A DNA stretch of 64,000 bases. Origin: Trichosporon coremiiforme (Eukaryota; Basidiomycota; Tremellomycetes; Trichosporonales; Trichosporonaceae). The stretch covers positions 19,536 through 83,535 of the forward strand of contig BCJJ01000048.1 in assembly GCA_039545355.1 (NCBI GenBank), read 5' to 3'. Shown here one piece after another: positions 55,368 to 64,000 of the stretch. The notes beneath the pieces were generated by a model. The model saw only the letters and a program-made list of their open reading frames with translations, did not search any database and was not told where the DNA came from. A program made the position numbers and the translations under genes. Positions within the stretch are counted from its first letter, which is position 1; each line of letters begins with the position of its first letter.

Positions 55368-57259
55368 ATGTCCTCCCCCGAGCCCCTCCCTCCCTTCGAC
55401 CCGCAGGACGAGGATCCCTGTCCTGGCGATGAGGAGGAGCGCAACGGCGGCAGTAAGCTTTCCACACAGCCTATATAGCTGATACTCAGACTCGTGCGTG
55501 TCAAGGTGGGACGAGAACGACCAATGCGTCTGTGTGTACTGTGGGGTGGAGATGTTGCGCCCATGACTCTCTCTCACGCGTTTGGGTATGGAGTCTTGGG
55601 AAAGGGGGGATGGGATGGAGAGGGTGCGAGGCAGAGAGAGGGACGGAAGGTGAACCGACTCCCAGCTCTCCAGCAAGAGCATTCTGAGCTGACTCCAGCG
55701 TGGCTTCGGTGAAGAAAATGTCAAGGTGGGTCAAGCTTCGTGGGGCTCGTTGATCAAGCTGATATCGGCTCGAGAGAGGTTGGGAGGTATGTCTAGCTGA
55801 GCGTCAGGAGCCAACAGCTGACGGCAGCGCCGCTAAGAGTAAGAGAGTGAAGCAAAAGGGAAGTGGACACAGCTCTCTTCCTCTGGCGCCTAGCTGACGA
55901 CAACCTGTGTATGGGTAAGTGAAATTCATCAACGAGAATCCAGCTGATACCAGCTCTGTTGTGCGCACGCCCCGGGGAGAGTGAGTAGAGCTAGATGCTT
56001 CTGGACCCGGCTGACATCAGACCGACGGAGACCGCGAGTGTGGCGAACGGCGAGGTGGGTCCAGCTACAATAATGCCAGGGAAGCTGACAGCAGACGACA
56101 GTATGTCCAAGCTAAGGGAAGTTTGACACCGAGCTGACAGCCAGGGTGGGGAAGCTTCGCGAATGTCGCCGAGCTGACAACCAGAGGTGTGTACAACTGC
56201 CCAGACCTTGAGCTCGAGCTGACGCCCAGAGGCACACGCAGACGTGGGGCCTCTCTCTAGTTGCGACAAGAGATGTACGCGCTTCGAAGACCTCCTGCCT
56301 AGCTGTCGCTCAGGTTCCGACAAGAGGTGGGCAAGAAGCATGGGTGGCACGACGCTGGGGTACGGAGCAGGTGAGTCCAGCTTCCATGTCTTTCATCACG
56401 AACTGACACGTCAGCAGGCGGAACAGTGGTCAGTTCGGCGAGAAGTGAGTGGGTGAAGCTAAGGCGATAGCAGCCGAAGCTGACAATAGGGTACGTCCAG
56501 CTATGTGGTACCCGAGCCTAGCTGACAGCCCAGGGAGGCACAAGAGGTGAAGCTGGTGAGGATTGCAACAAGCTGACACCTCAGTGGCCACGTGCTCGGA
56601 CAGGTACGACAAGCTTGAAGAACGGTCCTGAAGCTGACAGCAGTGTACGTTCAGCTAGTTTTAGTTGGCGCAGCTGAAACGCAGCCTGAGAGGTGAGCTG
56701 GGAAGTACGAATGGTCTTAGCTGACTCCCAGGTACGTGCAGCTATGTAGCTTTCGTCAAAGAACTAGCTGACAATCAGTCAAGTGAGCGCGGCTATCGTA
56801 GTCTCCTGGCCGAAGCTGACGACCAGCACCCCACGGCGACAGGACTGTATGCTTACAGTGCGCCCATCAAGCTGACAACCAGTGTATGTCCAGCTACCTG
56901 GCACTCATTGTAGCTGACTCTCAGGTACGTTCAGCTTCAGGCCTGATACCAGCTAAGCTGCCAACAGTCGCCCTCCACAAAGAACACAGTGAGCCGCGCT
57001 GACGCCAAGATTATAGCTGACTCCAACCGAGAGGGTGAGCTTGACGCTCATAGTCAATAGCTGACTCCCAGCCTCACAGTGACACGAGTAAGCTTGTCGT
57101 TCGTAATCGATAGCTGACCCCAGGCCCTCAATGATACGAGTGAGCTTGGCGTTCGTAGTCGATAGTTGACCACACCCAGATCTGCCTGATCCAGACAGTA
57201 AGCTCTCTGCCTCTCAGCGTCAACAGCTAACCCCAGTCGCAATGAGGAAGCAGCCTTGA
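55368..57259 (+). CDS. Four-cysteine domain protein, member B: micro-exon gene with about 30 minimal introns
   Basis: Exon 1 (55368-55452) encodes an acidic N-terminus (MSSPEPLPPFDPQDEDPCPG). Exon 2 (55490-55545) completes the domain C-x12-C-x11-C-x2-C, ending CVYCG, with the same phase-1 split two codons before the second Cys as its paralogues. Exon 3 (55699-55725) continues RGFGEENVK, like CGRSFG in member C. From there to 57236 the DNA is a chain of introns, mostly 36-47 nt, each with a GTRNGT-type donor, a GCTGAC-like branch and NNCAG acceptor. They separate exons of 0-34 nt, for example 56095-56100, 56185-56186, 56230-56243, 56415-56444, 56779-56782, 56827-56846, 57072-57087, 57124-57139 and 57180-57197. 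Using all but two 1-nt exons, one path is open for 166 aa to a TGA at 57257-57259. The tail is basic and low in recognisable motifs. Exact splicing, especially at 55775-55914 and 56244-56274, is uncertain. A simpler product ending at TGA 55564-55566 (53 aa) is the main alternative. Confidence 0.62.
55453..57236 (+). other. Micro-intron array
   Basis: About 31 candidate introns in 1.8 kb. Sample boundaries: 55453-55489, 55787-55827, 55915-55953, 55981-56020, 56055-56094, 56101-56144, 56146-56184, 56187-56229, 56371-56414, 56445-56489, 56491-56533, 56547-56584, 56604-56643, 56693-56731, 56732-56778, 56783-56826, 56847-56882, 56884-56924, 56925-56967, 57035-57071, 57088-57123, 57140-57179, 57198-57236. 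The hexamer GCTGAC occurs about two dozen times, where random sequence of this length would give less than one. Many introns begin gtacgtncagct or gtatgtccagct. Confidence 0.75.
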
Positions 57260-57510
57260 GGCTTAGCCAACAGTTGACCCCAGTCCGAAACGCCCACACC
57301 TTTGCAAGCTTGGGACATCGTTGTCAGCAGCTGACGCCAGGCATCTGCATTCCTCCCACGTCCATAGATCACGAACAACGACACGAAACGACTTCTCGCA
57401 CCTTTGTATGCATAGTCTCTTTGTACATGCAGCAGCTCACTGACAATGCGCACGGCTACACACCAGTACTTATGCGATGAAGGTGTGGTGTGGAAGAGCA
57501 GCAGGCAACG
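57260..57510. other. Spacer between micro-exon gene and member C
   Basis: About 250 bp. It still contains two branch-acceptor-like motifs (57273-57281, 57328-57340) without matching donors, so the micro-exon gene might extend further or these may be remnants. Confidence 0.4.
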
Positions 57511-58010
57511 ATGAAGGAGGAGATCGAGCTGACTACGACGATCGGCGGCAGTGGCGATGACAGACGCGACGGCGATGACAGGAACGGTGACGACGACACC
57601 AGCGGCGCCCAAAGCGCAGGCGGCGACAAGCACGCAAGCCCACGCGACAGCAACGACGGCGACGAGCGCGACGCGACCGACGACGATCGCAGCGTCTGTC
57701 CCCTCCTACGGAACACAGATGGACCGCGTGAGTCTCCCTCTCCCCTATCCTTCGCCCCGTCACCCGCCCACTCCCTCCCAGCTGACAGATAGGCAACTGC
57801 GTCGTCCGCCGCCGCCGCTGGTCCCTCCGGTACCGATGCATAGTGTGCGGGCGCTCGTTCGGCGCCTTCGCCCGCTCGCGCTGGACCATACCGCTGCCGG
57901 AATGGTTTCGCGTTCCGTGGCGAAGACATCCGCAGAATGCCCCATCAGCTCCGCCGCCGCCTCAGACGGCATCGGAGGATTCCTCCGTGCTCCGTACGCT
58001 TCCTCCTTAA
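57511..58010 (+). CDS. Four-cysteine domain protein, member C
   Basis: Exons 57511-57727 and 57793-58010 encode 144 aa. Exon 1 is a highly acidic Asp/Gly/Ser-rich stretch (DDRRDGDDRNGDDDTSG). The domain spans the 65-nt phase-1 intron: C-x11-C-x12-C-x2-C with CPLLRNTDGPRNC, WSLRYRCIVCG, then RSFGAFARSRWTIPLPEWF. The basic C-terminus ends with a Pro-rich tail. The intron splits an Arg codon two residues before the second Cys. The start is the first ATG in frame; a GTG lies 7 codons upstream. It begins only ~250 bp after the micro-exon gene on the same strand, so a fused transcript cannot be excluded. Confidence 0.7.
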
Positions 58011-59066
58011 TCATCCCTACCCCTCTTGCTATTCTGGACTTCCCCTCGACTGCACGCCTGCACGCCTGCACACAGTTGGATGGGGACTCCACGTTTTACT
58101 CGACCCCTTATCCCTTATCTCTGCGCCCAGCTCGGTTCTCCGCGCGCTCCATGCTCCGCAGCTTCCATTGCTCCACGTTTATCCGTCCTTTCCACACGTG
58201 TCCCAGAAAAGGCAGTTAGTGAGGATCGGTGGCGCTGAATTGTGATCGAGCCTGGAGACCTGGGCGTGGAACGTGTTGGGACGCGCGGTGGAGGCCGGGC
58301 TGAAGAGGAGGGAGGAAATAGCGTAAAATGCACGTTCATACGCCATTCTGCACTGCGAGCTGCGCGTCGGTATGCGCGGAGCATGACGCGTCTCTCTACT
58401 GCGCCAGTGCGCTAGTGCTGCTGACACATCTCGACATGACACGCATGACACGGCTGCACTACGCGCGCGCAGGTATGCATTGCAAACGGGGTATGTGCAA
58501 GGCAGGCGGGTGCGGGTGCAGGGGCGGGGGCAGATTTGCAACGGAGCGCCACCCGTACCGTGTGCAGCGTGGTGTTCAGTGTGCGGTGCGGTTAGCCGAG
58601 CGCGGGTGCGGGCGAGATAGGAGGGGTGCGGGTGGCGAGGAAGTGCAAAATTGGGAGATTATTGGTCAAAATTGGGATCACGGTGTGATTCTCACCGCAC
58701 CGCATGCACCGCAGCCTGCCAACTGCTCTGTCAGCCAGCATGACGCGAGTGCGCAAGTGTGCGAACCCAAAGGGAGAATTGGGTGAGGACCCTGGCGGTC
58801 CGGACCCTGGCACCCGGGCGGGCAGGGCATCAGACCTGAGATGGCACTTTTAAAACTGATTCGTGCCTGAGCAAATTGACTGCGGAGGGATGCTTGAGTC
58901 GATAGCTGGATACGGAAGATGACGGAAGCTGCGGAAGCATCGAGAATTTTTTCGACCCCCCCTTCGACAAAGTGGCCAGGTCGTATATAAGTACTTTTGG
59001 GCATTTTTTCGCTACCTCCACCCACTCTTTCAACCCCTCCACCTCCCCTCCTCTCGTCCAATCAAA
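58011..59066. other. Spacer between members C and D, 1.1 kb
   Basis: No supported exon. The TATA box of member D is at 58984-58991. Confidence 0.45.
58984..58991 (+). promoter_or_regulatory. TATA box of member D
   Basis: TATATAAG about 76-83 bp upstream of the ATG at 59067. Confidence 0.55.
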
Positions 59067-59435
59067 ATGGTGCCTGCTTGTGCTGGATTCGCTGGCGTCA
59101 ACGCTGGACGTAAGTCTTCATACACACACTAGCCTCCACCTCCACCACACCACCCTCCCACCCGTCCATACCATCCACCTCCACCTCCACCCCTACCACT
59201 CTACCCCATGCATGCAACAACAACTCGAGAACCCGTTCCATAGTATCACATACTTACTCCCCCCTTAGGTGACTGCCAGGCTCACCGCGTCGGCGGCGCC
59301 TCGCGCTGCGTCTTCTGCGACCGCGCCATGCGCGCAGTCCAGTACGTCTCGCCCCGCCCCGCGCCCAAGCTCTCTCGCCGCAAGCGCTCGAGCCCCCCTC
59401 TCATCCCGAACATCAAGTTCCCCAAGGTCTACTAG
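59067..59435 (+). CDS. Four-cysteine domain protein, member D
   Basis: Exons 59067-59109 and 59269-59435 encode 69 aa, the same length as member A. The domain is at the very N-terminus: MVPACAGFAGVNAGRDC, then C-x10-C in QAHRVGGASRCVFC, giving C-x11-C-x10-C-x2-C. The C-terminal 35 residues are basic and Pro-rich (PKLSRRKRSSPPLIPNIKF). The 159-nt phase-1 intron again splits the Arg codon two residues before the second Cys. It has a good ATG context (ATCAAAATGG) and TATA box. Nuclear or nucleic-acid contact is inferred from the basic tail only. Confidence 0.72.
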
Positions 59436-60300
59436 GTTTCCTCTTTTTTTCCTCTCTCTTCATCATCTCTTGTGTCCATCATCGTCTCCACCGGGTTTCC
59501 TGTTGTATCCATTATTCCGCTCAAAATACCGAAATCACACATTTCACGCATTTATCGAAAACAAAACGAAAACAACTCGCAACCAAGAGTGTAGCATCAC
59601 AACAATCAAACAACAAAGCAAAGCAAAAAAGATGAACAATTATGAATACCACTCTATTATAATGTCTTACTCGTTGCACGCTGCACTTCTTGACTGACCA
59701 CTGGAGCATCAACAATTACTTGACCGTCTCGTGAGGAAACGAGCAATGGTGCCACTCACTGCTGCGCCTGTTTCGCGTTTCATCTGACTCCGGCGGAGCT
59801 CCATTGTCGCCACCCACCCCCACCGCCGCCACTCTCCGTATCGAGCTTGGCGCCTGAGGCCGTGCACGGCGCGAAGCAGTGCCGCTCGGTGCATGTGCGC
59901 GCATGCTCCTACATGCTTGCAAGTGCACTAGGTCCACCGACGCTCAGCTCACGAGGTCCGTGGGAGGGCTTCTCCCTCGTGCGAGCGGACGAGTCATCGA
60001 GCGTCAGCGAGTCTGTGAGCGGTCAACGTCGTGTGCTGTGCATAATCGTCTCCACTTCTTTCTCTCCTTTCCTCGAACCCTCCCCGCCCCAACCTCCTCT
60101 CCTGTCTGTTCGGATTGCGGAAGATCACCCCCTCGGCCCCCCGGCCTGTCGACTGCTCGCCACCGCTCTCCGACTGTAACGACTCGTCATCGCCGTCGCC
60201 GTCGACATCACGCCACTGCTGTCACGTGACGCACTCGCTGTTGTAGCTGTCGAAGAAGGTCGGGAAGGTCGAAGACAGCGTGCAGAGCATGCAGGGCACC
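59436..60300. other. Spacer between members D and E, 0.9 kb
   Basis: AT-rich and A-rich after the member D stop (59540-59640), consistent with its 3' UTR. No supported exon. Confidence 0.45.
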
Positions 60301-61677
60301 ATGTACAGATTCTGCAGAGGCGATAAGCAGGGGTACAATGTTGGTCGTGAGTGACTCTTTCCTTCCCGTCGTGCAGCTCCTCATCGCCATTCCACTTCTT
60401 CAGAGTCGTCACTCCCACCTTCTTCCACGACCCCGCAATGCCTTCCGAAACCCCATAGGGCGAGAGGAGCAAGTGCTGACCCACAGGCCCGTGCCGCCCC
60501 CGACCCAGCGAAGCCGCCTTCCGGCACCACGCGCACTGCGTCATCTGCGCGAACGCGTTGCCTCGGCCACCGTACGAGATCTCCGTCTCGGGCGAGAGCT
60601 CAGAGGAGGACGCAGAGTACGTCGACAATGTCGAAATTGAACGGGCAATGAGGCGGCTGCCGTTCCTCAAGTCGAAGAGCTCCGAATCTGGAGAAAGGAG
60701 GTCGATCTGGGGTGTACTTGGGGGATCCAAGGGCTCGAAGGCCGCGATGGCCGAAGGATCTGGTGGAGAACAGAGAGCAGCGGGGAGCAGCCCAGGACAA
60801 GGCGGTGAAGGAGGAAATGCACCGCTGAGAGAAGAGGAAAGAGGAGGAATCAGAGGGACGTCAGGAGGAGTACAAGGAGCACAAGGAGCACGACGAGAAG
60901 ACAAGAGGTAGGTCGACAGAATGGGACCAGGACGTATCTGAATAGCGTAGAGAGTGGGCCACTCGCGTGAACGCCGCCTTTGCCAGGTCCCAGCCCGAAC
61001 TCCGGCGCAAGCTCAGCGGGAGTTTCACGCTGTACGGACTCTCGCGCTCGAACAGTCGCGATGACGCTGGTAACAGCAGCAAGAGAGGTGGCGGGCCAGG
61101 CAACGACGAACCCGAAGTTTGGGTCGTCAGCAGACCCAAACCCGTCCAACCCCGCGGACCTGCGCGGTGCAGGTCGCACGCACACACGCCCAGCGGACTT
61201 GCGCGCAGCATGGTCCCGGAACCGGAACAGAGGGAGATGGTCACTGTCTCCCTGGGGCTGGGGTTGGGTCGACTGGGCCCGTTCACCATTACAAAGACTG
61301 GCGCTAAGGAGAGACCGGGGAGAGCGGAAAAGACAGTGAGGAGGAAGAGTCTTTGGCGGCGGAACAGTTCTGCCAGTATTGCAAGCACAGCTAGTATCAA
61401 GAGTAGAGCAAGTGAGAGGAGTACGGCGAGCACTATAAGCACAGCCAGCATAGCAACCACGATCAGCACGGACATGTCTCCGTCCAACACAAGTACGGCC
61501 ATGGCTGCAGATACGACGGCAGCGACCATGACCAAGAAGACCAAAAGGAAGAACGACAATGTGCCCGGAACCGGGACAGTCTCGGCGTGGCCGTCCTGGA
61601 CTGTCCGCAACGCTCTGCGCGTGGTCCGCCCCCAGCACAATGACCCAAAACCGGCACGCGAGCGCATGCGGTTGTAG
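60301..61677 (+). CDS. Four-cysteine domain protein, member E, with long Ser/Thr-rich tail
   Basis: Exons 60301-60346, 60487-60907 and 60987-61677 encode 385 aa. The N-terminus is the domain itself: MYRFCRGDKQGYNVGRPC, then C-x14-C-x2-C ending HCVICANALP. Its start aligns with member D and its CRGD..G.NVG block with member A. Intron 1 (140 nt) is phase 1 at the conserved site. An acidic stretch (SGESSEEDAEYVDNVEIE) and a Gly/Glu-rich part follow. Exon 3 encodes a Ser/Thr-rich segment (SSASIASTASIKSRASERST) and a basic end. An in-frame ATG four codons upstream (60289) is possible. No signal peptide or membrane helix. Confidence 0.7.
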
Positions 61678-62103
61678 CTGTAGTGCATGAATCGCATAGC
61701 CTGACGCCGTTATCGGCAGTTGCTTCTCGGTGGCCCAGGACAGTGGGACCTGCGCCAATCGTCAGATAAGAGCGTCGATCTGAGGTATTTGTTCAGTCAT
61801 CTTGCTCCGTCCAGTATCTCCGGGGTACTGCGTAAGATGGAACGAGCGGTGAGCAAACATCTTCTTCCTCGGCCTGGACGCAAGTATTGTATTGGTCGAC
61901 ACAATTCGCCACCCACCTCATGGCCTCGGTCGTGTGGCCCCACACTTTCCAGCCACGCGATGTCGCCACTCGGCAGACACGTCAGGCACGCCGGCGGTGT
62001 CCGGCTGTGTCGGGGTGTGACTCCCCCAACTGGGTCTTGACCTCGCGTTATCGGCCACTCTTGCCATCACCCATCCCCCCATCACCACCACACCACAACC
62101 ACC
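61678..62103. other. Spacer between member E and the transporter gene
   Basis: 426 bp without a supported exon; promoter of the transporter is presumed in its second half. Confidence 0.45.
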
Positions 62104-63371
62104 ATGACATCCGACTCTATGGGGACGCAGACCCTCATCGCGGGCATGTTCCTCACGGGCTGCGCGAACTCGCTCCTGTAAGCATCCATACCCGCCGCTG
62201 GAGCCGAGCGCGGTTTGGCGACGCGAGGTGTTGCCACCCGCCCTGCAGGAGCTGACGCGAACAGGACCAAGTACCAGGACAAGCTCTGCGTTGAGAACTG
62301 CGAGGGCCAGGGACCCAGGCAGGACTTTGAGCAGCCCGTATGGCAGACGCTGAAGTACGTATCGCAAGCCTGCGCCCGCTGACGTCAAGCATGTTCGTCG
62401 GCGAGTTTCTGTGCATCATCCCCCTGCTCTGGGGCTGGTTCACGAAGCAGCCCAAGATCGTGCTGCCCGAAGATGAACTCCCCATTCCCGTCGAGGCCGA
62501 GGGAGAGCGCGTCCCCCTCCGTGGCTGGGCGTGCTTCTGGCTCTGGTTCCCCGCCTTCTTCGATATCTGCGGCACGACGCTCATGAACGTCGGCCTCATC
62601 CTGACTCCCGTGTCCGTGTACCAGATGTCCCGTGGCGCGCTCGTGCTCTGGGTCGGTGTGCTCAGTGTTGTTTTCCTCAAGCGCCACCTGGCGCTGTATC
62701 AGTGGGCCTCTCTCTGCATTGTCACGCTCGGCGTCGCCCTCGTCGGTCTCGCGGGCACGTTGGCCAAGAAGGGCGGCGTCACCCCCGAGGCCCTCCTCGA
62801 CGTCATCACTAGCACGCGCGCCGACGATGAGCCGGCCAAGGTTGCCCTCGGCGTCGTCCTGATTCTCTTCGCCCAGATCTTCACTGCGTCCCAGTACGTC
62901 GTCGAGGAGAAGATAATGGCGCACTACAACGTCGATGCGCTCGCCGCCGTCAGCCTCGAGGGCACATTCGGCGGTCTCACGACGGCAGCAGCGATGCCGA
63001 TCCTGCACTACTTCTTCGCCTCCAAGAACGCCTACTTTGACGTCCCCCGCGGCTGGGCGCAGATCGTGAACAACCCCGCCGTCATGTGGGCCAGCTTCAT
63101 GATTGCGCTCTCCATTGGCGCGTTCAACTTCTTCGGTCTGTCCGTCACTAGCCGCGTCTCGGCCACGACGCGCTCCACCATCGACACCTGCCGTACGCTC
63201 GGTATCTGGATTGTCTCAGTAGCGATTGGATGGGAGGAGATCAGCGTCTATTCCATCCTCCAGGTCGCCGGCTTCGCGATGCTCGTCTACGGCACGTTCG
63301 TGTTCAACGGCCTCCTTCAGCCTGTTGTGTGCAAGCCCCGCATCGAGCTCGACGAGGAGGAGGAGGCGTAA
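62104..63371 (+). CDS. SLC35F6-like drug/metabolite-superfamily transporter
   Basis: Exons 62104-62177, 62265-62354 and 62390-63371 give 381 aa with about ten membrane helices of the nucleotide-sugar/DMT transporter type. The first helix (TLIAGMFLTGCANSLL) runs into TKYQDKLCVENC, typical of SLC35F6 (C2orf18). Conserved inner blocks include FDICGTTLMNVGLILTPVSV and YQMSRGALVLWVGVLSV, QIFTASQYVVEEKIM and SRVSATTRSTIDTCRT. The tail is acidic (ELDEEEEA). Animal homologues are lysosomal or mitochondrial; the substrate in fungi is not known to me. Both introns are short with CTGAC branch sites. Confidence 0.92.
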
Positions 63372-63789
63372 GCTCGGCCGAGCCGAAGGCGAGGTGCTCC
63401 ATACTTTCCACTGGCTTCCCGGTGGTGAGCAATGGACGACCGCACCCTTTACTCATGTCCCCACCTCTGCAACTATCGCATACCCATACCATTCCCAACA
63501 ACTCCGAACCAGAACCCGAATCAGAAGTCCCAGCAGTCCAACGAACGCTCATGATAGAAGACCATACGTACTAGACCGGTTCCGTGCTATGTACATTTTC
63601 ATCGTCTTGCTGTACAACTGAGCTACTGAACAACTGATGGCGGGGTATCGAGGCTTGCTTGGGGTGGTGAACACACTCGAGGCGAATGGGGATGAGGGCA
63701 TGTGCTTGAGATACAGGTCTGCTTCATAAAGGATCGAGAGTCGTGTCTTGATCTTGCGTAGCTTGGGTGTCTGAGGTCGAGACGTAGAG
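63372..63789. other. Intergenic region between convergent genes
   Basis: 418 bp between facing stop codons. No further feature seen. Confidence 0.45.
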
Positions 63790-64000
63790 CTACGCCTGCT
63801 GGTTCCGGCGGTATCGCCTCTTCCGCTTCGGTCCCTCCAGCAGCGTCTCGATCAGTGCCGCGGCCTCGTCGACTCCTTCAGCCGTAGGCTGCGGCACCTC
63901 CTGGCCCGTCACCTGGTCCGTCACCTGGTCCGTCACCTGGTCCGTCACCTGGTCCGTCACCTGGTCCGTCACCTGGTCCGTCACCTGGTCCGTCACCTGG
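63790..64000 (-). CDS. C-terminus of a protein with TDQV tandem repeats (runs off the window)
   Basis: Partial: the frame is open to the window edge. It consists of at least seven TDQV repeats, then TGQEVPQPTAEGVDEAAALI and a basic end (GPKRKRRYRRNQQA). The stop is TAG at 63790-63792. The basic tail resembles a nuclear localisation signal. The repeats are encoded by a 12-bp minisatellite. The start and main domain lie outside the window, so no family can be given. Confidence 0.6.
   Translation of the reverse strand, partial: QVTDQVTDQVTDQVTDQVTDQVTDQVTDQVTGQEVPQPTAEGVDEAAALIETLLEGPKRKRRYRRNQQA
63907..64000. repeat. 12-bp coding minisatellite (gtcacctggtcc)n
   Basis: About eight nearly identical head-to-tail copies reaching the window edge, in frame so each adds Thr-Asp-Gln-Val to the minus-strand protein. 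Confidence 0.92.

Noticed and set aside
55494..55712. Continuation of exon 2 of the micro-exon gene as a separate 72-codon frame
   Set aside because: It is out of frame with the cysteine domain and lies largely in what is read as intron 2; no motif supports it.
55453..57236. Reading the GCTGAC-rich block as a simple tandem repeat or satellite
   Set aside because: Only the splice-signal ends recur. The sequence between them differs from unit to unit and spacing varies with exon length, which does not fit a satellite.

Overview
The window is nuclear DNA from a basidiomycete yeast-like fungus, most likely a tremellomycete of the Trichosporonales type. The evidence is high GC, genes broken by very short introns (mostly 35-60 nt) with GTRNGT donors, CTGAC/CTAAC branch sites and YAG acceptors, and an allantoicase fused to two ureidoglycolate lyase domains, an arrangement I recall from Cryptococcus-type fungi. 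There is no operon structure, CRISPR array, recognisable transposase, rRNA or tRNA. Species is not resolved. Gene models were built by hand from splice signals and reading-frame continuity.

Layout. 0.5-10 kb holds housekeeping genes: a non-canonical poly(A)/poly(U) polymerase, V-ATPase subunit a, a lysophosphatidic acid acyltransferase and the GPI-anchor glycosyltransferase GPI3. 10-26 kb is a gene-poor stretch with six small secreted or GPI-anchored proteins that look like Kre9/Knh1 N-terminal domains, separated by 1.2-3.5 kb of apparently non-coding DNA with minisatellites and a 26-bp perfect palindrome. 26-51.5 kb returns to conserved genes: an allantoicase/ureidoglycolate lyase fusion, a Gfo/Idh/MocA oxidoreductase, a Tra2-like RNA-binding protein, a hypothetical protein, an intronless periplasmic-binding-protein-like secreted protein, COQ8, HEM13, SMC4, transportin and WDR70.

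52.5-61.7 kb is the most unusual part. Five same-strand genes encode one small four-cysteine domain, C-x(11-12)-C-x(10-14)-C-x2-C. In all five a phase-1 intron splits the codon exactly two residues before the second cysteine. A sixth ORF at 53.9 kb may be a diverged relative. The member at 55.4 kb appears to be a micro-exon gene: after its cysteine domain about 1.5 kb is an almost perfectly periodic succession of roughly 30 minimal introns (mostly 36-47 nt) flanking exons of 0-40 nt, including exons of 1-2 nt and three AG|GT junctions that would be zero-length exons or recursive splice sites. One reading path stays open to a stop at 57257-57259. I know of no described fungal gene like this. 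It is my main candidate for an undescribed system and needs transcript data.

62-64 kb contains an SLC35F6-like transporter and, at the edge, the C-terminus of a protein with TDQV tandem repeats.
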